NCBI GenBank assembly: GCA_031763025.1
Contig: JASSKH010000029.1
Location: 1,054,001 to 1,118,000 of the forward strand
DNA from: Macrocystis pyrifera
Lineage: Eukaryota; Sar; Phaeophyceae; Laminariales; Laminariaceae
Direction: 5' to 3'
DNA: 64,000 nt
Shown here: positions 54,905 through 64,000 of the stretch, piece by piece
How positions within the stretch are numbered: position 1 is the first letter of the stretch
Layout: every line of letters begins with the position of its first letter
Notes under the pieces: model-generated
The model's input: the letters and a program-made list of their open reading frames with translations, nothing else
Told to the model about the DNA's origin: nothing
The model's database searches: none
Program-made: the position numbers and the translations under genes

Positions 54905-55975
54905 GGACAATTTCGAGCGCCAGAAAAAGCGCGGAGGTGATGACGATGTGCCCTACATCCTCGCACGCACCGTGAGAAGTTGTTTGAAGTACAACGCGGC
55001 TGGTGGGATTTGGTGTAGGGGTGCCGGTAATCTATGCAAGCGTGGCCGGTGCTTGAAGCGCGTGATGGGGATGTTTAGTGGGGACGGCATAGGGGGTGTT
55101 CCCAAGGAGGTAGTGCTGGCGTTGCTTACGCACAAGTGAAGAATCTCATTAGGCTAGTAATATTTGTTTTTGAGGGGGTCTACCCTCGTCGCCCCCCCCC
55201 CCTCCCACAAACACTCCCGCCCGAGCACACGAAGGGTGTTCCCAATGAGGTTGCGCTGGCGTTACTTGGACAGAATTGATGAAGAAAGTGAAGGGTTTTT
55301 TTCTTGGGGGGGGGAGGGGGGGGGGCTATACCCTCGTCGCCTTTACATTTGGTACACTAGATAGCAGTGACTAAAGGACATGTAGTGTAGGAGAGAGACG
55401 GTGGCCGCAGACGGCGAAACAGCAAGGGGGTAGATGAGCAAAAGGTACCTATGAAATAGTCAAGAAAACGTAGTGAGCGCCCAACTGTTGGTAGTGGTGG
55501 CTTTATTACGCGCATGAACGGTGCTCCGTCTCGGAAGGGAGGAGTGGTCAGTGGTCCATTGATGTGAGGCAAACAGAAAATGAGTACACCCCTCCCCTCC
55601 TTCCCCCCCAGCTACCCCTCCCCCCTGGGGTTGCTTAGGCATGAGTGGTTGAGAATCGCTTTGAGCGAGCATGTTTTCTTTCTGAGGGGGGTCCATTCTC
55701 GTGCCTCCCCCCCCCCCCCGCCCCCGCCCCAAACATCCCCACCCGGCATGACGGAAGTTGTTCCCCAGGACGTCGTGCTGGTGGTTTTTAGGTAGAAGTG
55801 ATGAAGAATCTCAATACGCGTTTTAATTTGTTTTTTTCGGTGGGGTGGGGTGGAGGGTATCCTCGTCACCCCCCCCCCCCCGAATCCCCCCCCCCCCCCC
55901 ACTGGCGTTTTCGAGCACCACAAGCAGAGATGCAGCGCAAACGAAAAGGTGTTGTACTTCGTTGCGAGTACAAAT
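54905..55975 (+). CDS. Coding-like unit with diverged partial repeats (unknown family)
   Basis: After a CAG acceptor-like end, the frame to the stop at 55,137-55,139 reads DNFERQKKRGGDDDVPYILA and ends GGVPKEVVLALLTHK. The closing phrase recurs, each time with a stop soon after: GVPNEVALALLGQN (about 55,232) and EVVPQDVVLVVFR (about 55,750). The opening phrase recurs as FEHHKQRCSANEKVLYF near 55,910. Long C or G runs separate the units. It looks like an array of partial duplicates of one small gene or exon, mostly decayed. Confidence 0.4.
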
Positions 55976-56508
55976 TCCAGATCCGCTGCAGTACATTGTG
56001 TCTGAGCACATTGTGTCTTGGGTTAGGGATAAGCAGTATGTGCCTATGTTCAGTTACTGATGGGCGCAATGGAAGTGTTTGTTCTAAGATGGAGTTTGCT
56101 CGTAGAACGGATGTGCTGGCGCTTTGGTGGTATGAACGCATGCGCTATATCTTAAGTTGTTTTGTCCTTTGATATCGATGGATTTTTTTCGTGGGTGGTT
56201 GTTAGGCGGGTGAGCGAGCAGGGTCTAGTTTGGACGCCAGGGCTAAAACTTGCTGTAATTTTCCGATCGTCTGACAAGGTTTTGGTGTTTGGGATTAGCG
56301 ACAAACGCGTTCCTTCTTGTTTCCGTAGCCAAATAAAAAGGTATACGCTTAGTTATTGGCAACGGCATCCGCGAAACACGAAAACTAATCAAGTCGAAAA
56401 TTTAAATTGTTTGCAACATGTTTGCGGTGCGAGCAAAGCAAAGCGTTCATGTGTTGGTAGTACACCATGCACCCCCCCCAAGACGAGAATAATAAGTGTT
56501 TTTTTTTA
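55976..56508. other. No gene seen
   Basis: Short plus-strand frames exist (one ends at 56,172) but carry no family signature. Confidence 0.4.
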
Positions 56509-56670
56509 ATATTGATGCCGCGGGAGCGAAACGGCCTCGTCGTAATTCTTCCTGCCACGCGTGACTCCGCACAAGTTCCGAAAATACTTGCTGACGGCCT
56601 GCTCCTCGAGCCCCAGGTCACGTTCAACTTCTTCCTGCTTGCGCCAGTGACTCGGTCGTGGCTGAGCGCA
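56509..56670 (-). pseudogene. Helix-turn-helix-like fragment
   Basis: The minus-strand frame reads QPRPSHWRKQEEVERDLGL, then EEQAVSKYFRNLCGV. This has the look of a helix-turn-helix such as those preceding transposase cores. No catalytic domain follows, so it is an isolated fragment. Assignment is by pattern only. Confidence 0.3.
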
Positions 56671-57182
56671 CAACATCACAGGAAGATCCATCGCCGAAGC
56701 ATTAACCGGAACAGGCGCTGTGTGCGCGCCTGCGTATGATCCCCACAGCACAAGAAAAGGAGGTTGTGTTGTTGAACGCTACGCCGGTGTTTGCAGTATG
56801 TCACACTCACGGTTTTGGTGTTTTCTTGACAACGTCATAATGCAAATATACTTGAGGGCTATTGATAGGACCGTATTTACGTCATGTATATCCCATCCCT
56901 GACCTTGTGAGCACTGTATCGAGATCATGATGAACAGCAGCGCAAAAACGGGTGGACCTGGCGTTCTCTTGTTTTGCAACAGGTGGGCAAGATTGCACAT
57001 GCGAATAACGGTACCACAGGACCGTTTGAATGGTGGAAAACACCGTTTATAAACAGCAGTAGGTATGTACTGTCTTGTTCTTCATTGCAGGATAATGCAA
57101 TAACATGGGCATCGGGTTCATGGATCCGTCCGGAATTCAGCCAAATCTTATGGAATAGGCGTTCAGTCGAAGACGAACAAAC

Positions 57183-57697
57183 ATTGAATGGTTGCTCCCG
57201 TTACGGGTGGTTCCGTCAAGCTTTCATACCGGTAGGCTAGCCTGAGCATACTAAAAATGGTACACAAACAATTTTTCAAGGAAATACGACATTTTTTCGA
57301 GCATTCTAGGTTTAGGTCATTGGTTCAAACCGCTCCGCTACCTTGGGCTGCAATACTCAAGAGAGGCCTAAAGAATCGTCTACGTGTCGGCTACCATGTT
57401 CTATGGAGTGGGCGTTCTGTCCAACAGGCAAAACCATAGAATAATAGCTGCCCCCAATACGGGTGAATCCAACAAGCTTCGTTACCGGTAGGGGAGCCTG
57501 CACATACTTGAACTGGTACAAAAACAACATGTTTTTAACGATATAAGACGTTTTTTCTGGCATGCTAGGTTTGCGGTATTGGTCCAAACAGCCCCGCTAC
57601 GTTGGGGCGCAAGACTCAACGGAGGTCTACAGATTCGTCTAGATGTCAGCTACCTTGGTCTGCGAGACATTTGGCCAAGTATGCCAAAGCCAAAGAA
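57183..57697 (+). repeat. Tandem duplication, period about 257 bp
   Basis: Both copies contain CGGGTG, AA(G)CTT, ACCGGTAGG, AATTTTTC/ATGTTTTT, GACGTTTTTTC and CCGCTAC-TTGGG in order. The copies are strongly diverged (roughly three quarters identical), so the duplication is old. Confidence 0.65.
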
Positions 57698-58591
57698 AAC
57701 GGCGGGCCTCAAAACGGGTACATCTGGCCCTGTCTTCGCGTGGGTGGGTCCTAAGCACAATGTTACCTTACCAAACCTGCATAACCAAAAGACGAATTTC
57801 TACTGCTGTACGGCGGCTCGTGCGCCAATTCCACAGCAGGTGATAGACCATAAATCAGGGCAGCGACGGTAGTTGCCGTGGTTGGTGTTGTGTGTTTGTG
57901 TTGTGGTTGCAGCGGGAATACTTGTACAAGTACGCCTCGACAACCCTGGTCACCCCTCCGGCCCAGATTTCGAACCAAAATCAGACCTTTTGGGCCCAAA
58001 GTCGACTTATACATGCTCCTTTGCGACGTAGCGGGGGAGGAATCACCTCAAAAACAACACGGCGGTGAGGGTTAAGCCTTCTTCGGATGGTCTACGCGGT
58101 CTGTGAGACGAGCACGGGGGTAGGACGCCTGAGCCACGGGCTCAAGAGGCGGCCTAACCAGGTTTGACGGTGGCTAGAACACACCCACACCAGCTCTCGA
58201 CACGCAGCGCACCGGATACCACCAAAATTTTGCAGGCGACATGTCTCACGACCCTGGTAACTCTCTTACCTTGTGGGGCCGCCATAGATCCGCCTGCCCG
58301 AGCACCGCTGACCACGCCGATAAGCCAGATAGCGATTCGCATAGTTTCCAGAGTGTATTGTGGTTTGCCTCAAATCACCCTCAGCCATTCATTGGTTCGA
58401 AACCTGACAGTCTCGTTTTGTAACTGTAGCTTTATTTTTATTGAAATGATGTCGATTTTCACAAGCAGGGGATGCAAGGACCTGAGCGGACCTGAGCGTG
58501 CCACCGTGGCCTTAACACCACGAGTACGCGACACATACCGCGTGAGAGAAACAAATTCGAGAGTGGACGATCAAGGATCGTCCAGACATAT
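57698..58591. other. No gene seen
   Basis: Only short frames are present. A GGTTCGAAACC word at about 58,394 resembles a tRNA B box but no matching A box or cloverleaf is found. Confidence 0.4.
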
Positions 58592-58703
58592 CAGACTCAA
58601 ACAGGTGTGCGGTTCGACCGAAATGTAACGCCAAACATAAACAAATCAGACTCAAACAGGTGTGCGGTTCGACCGAAATGTAACGCCAAACATAAACAAA
58701 TCA
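58592..58703 (+). repeat. Exact 55-bp tandem duplication
   Basis: CAGACTCAAACAGGTGTGCG and what follows up to ATAAACAAAT is repeated once with no mismatch seen, at 58,592-58,646 and 58,647-58,701. It is very recent or maintained. Confidence 0.9.
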
Positions 58704-58779
58704 AACCGTACAAGTTACGCCGCTCAGTGTATTCATCGACTACCAGGCAGAGCCGGCACCGCTGGCTGCGACGCCGCTA

Positions 58780-60429
58780 TCGGCCGACCCCCCCCGCCGG
58801 TAGCCGCCTTGCGTATATTGCCGCTGCCCGTCGTGCGAGTGAGACCGACGTGGGAGAACACCCAGGTGTCACCGAAGCGGCACCTGCCGGTCTTCCCCCT
58901 CTGCCGGCATTCACCACCCCCGGCCCCGGCCGCCGTGGTGGAAAAAAGGCGAGATTGCTGGACTTCGGCATTGATAAAGCCGCCGAGGGTGACGCAGCCG
59001 GAAAGGCGGGGCCAGTACGGCCCCGGAACGGCAGGAAACGGACTCCGCCGGCGGGGGATAGGCCCAAGCGTGGCCGCAGCAGTCGAAGATACCGCGCAGG
59101 TCGAGCGTGAAGGTCGCCAGGTCTTTGGTGATCAACGCCGCCAGCCTGGCCTAGTTTGCCGAGCGATCCGCGACCGCAGAGTAATCCATAACGTGGTTGT
59201 TGAGGATCGTATCCCCCGCCCTGAAGGCTCGTCCGAGCGCCTCCAAGCGAGCGCGCATCACATTGAGATTAACGACATCTTGTGGGAGCCCGCACCACGC
59301 GATCGTATCGATCGCGTACCCCAAATTGCTCAGGTGTCATGCCAGTGGACGGTTGATGCCTGCCCCCCGCGCGGTGTGAAGGCCAGAAAGTCTAGGTCGT
59401 CCAACGCTCCAACATGCCATGGACGCCGGCCGAAATGTTGACCGTGGCTCCCACGTACCCCTGCATGGCCGTCTTCTGCATTGACGCCAGGCGGCCATCG
59501 CAGATGATCTGCCATAGCCGAGTCGTGGGGCTGGCCCACGATGCCATTGCGCGGGTGGTCATAATCTGGTTGCGTTGTCGGTCGAGGCGTAAGCGGGTTG
59601 CTGCGCTGCCGCCCCCGTAAAACGTCCGAGCCGACCTCAAGCCCACCCGGACCGGCGCGAGCCGCGTGGCCGAGTGCAATCGATGGCGCACTGTTGGCTC
59701 CTGCCCCGCCCGGGACGTAGCCGAGCCGGCGGCGTGCCCGCCCGCCCGCCTGTTCGAAGAAGGCACCGGCCACCACCGACGCCGCCCACATAGCCCCCGT
59801 AGACGAGCCCCCCCCCCCCCCTCCCTGACCCACTGCGAGCCCGCCTACCTGGCCGAATTGGGCGCGGGCGGTTTCGATACCGGCCAAAGAGCCACCGTAG
59901 CCGACTCCTTCCGCTGGGCCCACGGTGGCCCCGGTACCGCCCCAACGCACTACCGTAGCCCGCCTTCCCGGGACCACGGCGAGTGGACCTGCCTGTCCGA
60001 GAGGGGCGCCGCCCGGAGTACCGCCGTGGCAGCACGCCCGCCCCGGACCTACGGCGAGGCGGCCCTGCTCGGGGTTGGGGAGCCCACGCAGTCCCGCGCG
60101 GGGGCCCGTGGCCTCATCGACGGGTTGGCCAGCGATGTTGGGAGTCGGCGAAAGGATCCCAGCGACGGGGTTCCCGAACGGCTGTCCGGCCGGCGGTCCG
60201 AGCAGGGCGGTGCTGGGGGATTGGTCCAGCAGAAAGGCCCCGGCAGCTCCAAACCTGCTGGCGCCGCCCGCCCCCCGAGGGCCGGCCGGCGGGAGGCTTC
60301 GATAATGTCTTTTATCGATCTCTGGGGCGCCGTCTGGAGCTGGGCGACTTCGTTCGCCATCCTCTGCTTGAAGGTTGCAAAGTCGGCCAGCCACGCGAAA
60401 GCCTCCTCGTCGCCGTCGCTACCCGTCAT
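58780..60429 (-). pseudogene. Decayed Gag-like gene (unknown element)
   Basis: The minus-strand ATG at 60,429 opens MTGSDGDEEAFAWLADFATF and KQRMANEVAQLQTAP, a helical start. A long Gly/Pro/Ala-rich segment follows with frame changes. Structured pieces then return: TTRAMASWASPTTRLWQIIC, GYAIDTIAWCGLPQDVVNLN and MRARLEALGRAFRAGDTILN. After a TAG near 59,147 comes ALITKDLATFTLDLRGIFDC. The layout (helical N-terminus, low complexity, helical C-part) suggests a Gag-type or capsid-like protein. No RT is nearby. It could instead be a host protein with sequence errors in the GC-rich middle. Confidence 0.45.
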
Positions 60430-60929
60430 TGTCCCAATTCCCCTCTCCGCCGTCGTTCTCACCGGGCCTCTGCGAAATTTGGACTCGGCGAGACAGCGCA
60501 GACGCGTAACAGAATACAGTGACGGCAACAGCGAACGACGCGGACGCGGAAGAGAACACAACGACGGCGACAACGGACGCGACGACACGGCGCGGAAATG
60601 GAACGGGGCAACGCGACGGGAACGATATTAGATAGAGGCGACGGTGAGCACTACCCATGCACCGGCCTGGACAAGGGTGGGGCTTGGTTGTCCCCGTGCT
60701 GGTGTGCGCCGGCACACCATTAGTACGCGCCGGCGTTGTTTATAGCCGCGGTTGTTGACATGCACCGACATCTTCCTATCAACAGCATCCGCTATTTGGT
60801 GCTCTGCACCGCGTATCTCGTGCACCGACCGAGAGCTTTTCTTGGGGTGACAGGCGCCTGTGTCTATGGGACGAATCTATCGCTAGTGGGACGGGGGTGA
60901 CGCATGCGCCAGCATTTATTCCGGTCAAT

Positions 60930-61465
60930 CTCGACTGTAAGCCGGTGCGCCGGTCACGAGACGTAGACCGGCGCGTACTCCGCCATTGTCGACCGCCTTA
61001 ACGTGCACCGGCACGGCATCGTTGTTGTGCGTCGCGACGCGTATGTTAAGTGTCGATAGTGAGGGGCAGGGCCAAGGGTCGACGCATCGGCGCAAGCCCC
61101 AAGCCGTGCACCGGCACATAGTCCCTCACCATCGACCGCCTTCTAGTGCGCCGGCACAGCGGTGTTGTTACATACATCGTTCGTTGTGTACCGTGACGTC
61201 TATGATGTGTATCGTTAGTGAGGGACGGGCCAAGGGCCGACGCGTTGGCGCCGGCCACGAGGATTACGCCGGCGCAGAGCACCTCCCCATCGATCACCTT
61301 ACAGTGCACCGGCACGGCGTCGTTGGAACACACAGCAGTAATTGTGTCTCGCAACGTGTATGATATATATCACTATATATTTATCGTAACGTGCGTGATA
61401 GGTATCGTTAGGGAGGGGCAGAGCCAAGGGTCGACGCATCGGCGCTGGCCCCAAGCCGTGTCACC
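60930..61465 (+). repeat. Tandem repeats, about 160-190 bp, three copies
   Basis: Each unit contains GTGCACCGGCACGGCGTCGTTG, a stretch ending GTATCGTTAGTGAGGG and CCAAGGGTCGACGCATCGGCG. The GGCCAAGGG landmark occurs near 61,068, 61,228 and 61,420. A partial unit precedes at about 60,760. Confidence 0.8.
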
Positions 61466-61617
61466 CCTACAAGACGCGTATAATTCTCCAGTGATTTTCA
61501 GACACTGACCCAGTGCCATCGCAAGGACGCACTCTACGCTAGTTGTTTCGTAACGGCACAATCACCAGCTCTTTCGATCGAAGGCGTGCCCCTTCACGCT
61601 ATCAGACTGAAGACATA

Positions 61618-61734
61618 ATGTCGTCAAAGCGTATGACGGCCACTAACACTGCAACAGTCCCGGCGCCGCTCGCTTGCGCATTTCCGGAAACGGTGGAAGA
61701 AACTATGATATATCTGGATCGGTTCCATGATTAA
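61618..61734 (+). CDS. Possible 38-aa small protein
   Basis: ATG at 61,618. The product starts MSSKRMTATNTATVPAPLAC and ends ETMIYLDRFHD. Composition is protein-like but the frame is short, and no conserved feature supports it beyond that. Confidence 0.2.
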   Translation: MSSKRMTATNTATVPAPLACAFPETVEETMIYLDRFHD

Positions 61735-63612
61735 ACATGTCTGCTTAGACTATATGTCTTTTGTCACTTGCATGACAAATGTCTCTAAGGAAGACGACGA
61801 CGTAGAAAACAGGCGCACCTTAAAACAGTGGTACGATGTCTGGTAACGATTAAGTATCGTACTTGCCGGAACGCCTGTTGATATATATATTTCCATATAT
61901 TCTCGGCGCTGTTTTCCGTGTTCAGCGTGGTGGGGACTCTATAAATCTGTCAATTGATATTTTTGTTTGAGGGCGTCACGCTTTGGTTGGTGCAAACGAG
62001 TTCGAATCGTTTCGACACGGGCGTACGCAGACCGGGGTCAATGCGGAGTGAAATACGTAAGGTCGTTCAGGCCAACAACAATTAAGGGTGGTGTCTTCCT
62101 TCTTTCCTCTTTCAATTAGTAGAAGAATATTTCGCTAAATTGCGAGATGAGTCAACGGTGGTGACAAAAGTTCTGTAGAGACCGCAGTACAGCAGAATGC
62201 TTAGCCAGTGCGAAGGTGTGTCGAGCACCATCTTTAACGGATACGCGCACGAGCCAGCATTGTGCGGCCGATGTACCCCCTATACACCAGGAACTGCCCA
62301 ACATGGTTTGAACAAATTCCGTGCAAGTAATTTCGTACTGTACAACTGTATAAACACACGAAAATTAACCCTAGTAATAACACAAGGCGCACGATTTCGG
62401 GGACGCTATGAAATACGGATTGATGTATCGTGCTCAGCAGAGAGACGCTATATCATGTATTGTCACGGGCGTATTCACAACTATGTTTTCAGGTTCGCTC
62501 AGATCGTTGTTTGTTATTTACCGGCCCATACTGTGTAGTTACCATGCAGTATCACGTAGTATATGTACGAATGTGTGACAGAAAGGGGGCGTCTTGTCTA
62601 TCTCTCTACATTGCTCTAACACGGAACGTCTCAGCTGCCACTAGCGGGCGTAACGAAATGTTTCTGTTAATGAGTCAGACAACGGCCGGTAGGGCATATC
62701 TTTGATAGCGCACGTCAACGTAACCATAGATGCTAGTTGGTTTTCGGTAGTTGTGCAAGCGGAAACCTTTGCACTCCGTCGACGCTGCCCTTTGTCTGCC
62801 TTGTTACTTGATCTGTGTGTTTATCGCCCAAAATTGGTGTCTTTAGCATGAAACCTCTTCATTTTGTTCAAATCCCGACCACGTAGTGTAGAAAAAACTA
62901 TACCAACCCTGGGCTACCACCTGCGGGGGGTTCGCAAACACCACGCCAGAATACAGAGGACAACACTCGAAGCTCACGCGCTGCGGTTGAACTCAATCAA
63001 GAAGACATAGGTTTTCTCGGCCTTTCACCGCGCAAGGCCTGCATATACCCCCTTCACGGCGCTACGGTCGACACTCTTTGGCAGCCTCGCTCTTACATGT
63101 TGATGCTATAGTGATAAACGTGGTAGACGTTCGTTGCACCTATCCCTCGACAACGCCGTCTTTCGGTCGCAGTGCACCAAACCACGGCCGTCCTATGGTA
63201 TGTGCCAAGCCCCACGTAGGTGTTGCCATGGGTGCGCAATTTTGTTTCATACGCCATTTTCCCGCACCCGAAGTAGTTTCTCACCCTCTCCGTGGGCGCA
63301 GCTCAAGCGTTTAACCTGGCAAAGCTCCAGAAATCAAACGCCACGTGTATCGTGATGCTGACGAAATGATTATCAATCAAAGAGTCTGGATCTTGATGCT
63401 CACCATTAGAGCGCAGTCCTTCCAATTCTAGTGCTTCATAGATTGTGAGCTATTTTCCGAATAAGAATATTCTCCAGTCGAAACGGGCAGTGTTTGCTGA
63501 CCATATTTCGGTGTTTTCTGCGTGTCTCCATGAAGAAGTACTGAAACCGACGCTGGTTCCGTTCCTAATTTGAACATGACTGAACGCTGATACGCGAAAC
63601 ATCTATATTCTA
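61735..63612. other. No gene supported
   Basis: This is mixed-composition sequence. A GTTCAAATCCCGACC word near 62,867 resembles a tRNA T-arm, but no cloverleaf could be drawn around it. A minus-strand frame at 63,428-63,606 (RCFAYQRSVMFKLGTEPASV) may be an exon of the next entry. Confidence 0.35.
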
Positions 63613-63912
63613 GCATGCATCTACTCCATCCACGATCTGGTCACGACAACTTCTCATTTCCGTGTTGGGAACCACGAGACTCACGCACTGCAGGCGGAGC
63701 TGTCTGAACTGCATGTAGAATACGGATTCATGTTGTCGTTTTCCGACGTAGAAGAACGGAGTGGAGGATGCAATCTCGCTGCCGTCACGATGAGGCATTT
63801 GCACAGCGCCCGCGGCGTTCAAAGTGTTGTGGACGAAGCTGGCCCGATTAACGTGGACCTCATGCCATGACCGGCGTCGGTCTTGTGATCCCCTTTGAGC
63901 GAGGAAGCACAA
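63613..63912 (-). CDS. Coding-like fragment of unknown function near the window edge
   Basis: The minus-strand frame shows RRSWHEVHVNRASFVHNTLN, AAGAVQMPHRDGSEI and GKRQHESVFYMQFRQLRLQC, without low complexity. An H-x-D pattern (PHRDG) is reminiscent of 2-oxoglutarate oxygenases, but no second His or Arg motif can be placed. The beginning may lie beyond the window or in another exon. Confidence 0.3.
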
Positions 63913-64000
63913 CCACTCGTTCTCACGATACGACTGTGCCGGTTCTGCACGGACAGGCGTATTTGGGCAGAATATTTCGATCGTTCCGCGTACGAGAGTC

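Noticed and set aside
59666..60631. 321-codon plus-strand frame
   Set aside because: The opposite strand has coherent helical segments with a good ATG. The plus frame is Arg/Pro/Gly-rich, typical of an antisense frame in GC-rich DNA.
62800..62890. Possible tRNA from a T-arm-like GTTCAAATCCC
   Set aside because: No acceptor, D-arm or anticodon stem could be folded around it on either strand.

Overview
This is a eukaryotic nuclear window. The evidence is GT-AG introns with polypyrimidine tracts, long homopolymers and trinucleotide arrays, and a dense nest of retrotransposons. My best guess is an algal stramenopile, most like a brown alga, judging from the LINE family, the Ngaro-type element, the CAG/AGC arrays and the intron style. 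No host marker gene settles this. Most host sequence here is non-coding or belongs to genes I cannot name.

Layout. 1-10,792 is the left flank. It holds a promoter-like block, one spliced gene supported by reading phase (2,841-3,894), a 1.0 kb element with terminal inverted repeats (6,128-7,132) and several minisatellites. 10,793-51,828 is best read as one old nested Ty3/gypsy element. Matching 422-bp LTRs (about 93% identical by eye) lie 40 kb apart with near-matching 5-bp flanks, and a tRNA-derived primer-binding site follows the left LTR. Its body (about 39.5-51.4 kb, plus strand) reads Gag (with a CCCH finger), protease, RT, RNase H, a cytosine-C5 DNA methyltransferase-like domain, integrase and a Tudor-like tail. 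It is broken by stops, frameshifts and lost catalytic residues.

Inside it, or inserted between its parts, lie four things: a 5'-truncated LINE (11.8-14.7 kb, plus); a nearly pristine Ngaro/PAT-type tyrosine-recombinase retrotransposon with split direct repeats (16,340-22,471, minus); remnants of a zinc-finger and OTU-protease-like gene on the minus strand; and a young 13.8-kb Ty3/gypsy element (22,565-36,362, minus). The young element interrupts the OTU frame and is flanked by a perfect AGTAG target duplication. It carries a complete-looking NADAR domain between Gag and protease, and ends in a chromodomain and a Tudor-like domain.

51,829-64,000 is the right flank. It starts with a coding fragment apparently interrupted by the old element. 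It then holds a small possible gene, three copies of a ~110-bp inverted-repeat element, a 44-base C run next to a repeated coding unit, tandem duplications and a decayed Gag-like gene on the minus strand.

The main theme is that two unrelated Ty3 elements in one nest each captured an enzyme acting on nucleic acid modification: a predicted cytosine methyltransferase in one, and a NADAR (ADP-ribosyl-guanine hydrolase superfamily) domain in the other. The young Ty3 and the Ngaro-type element also share a layout in which Gag and Pol lie in one frame, separated by a single TGA.
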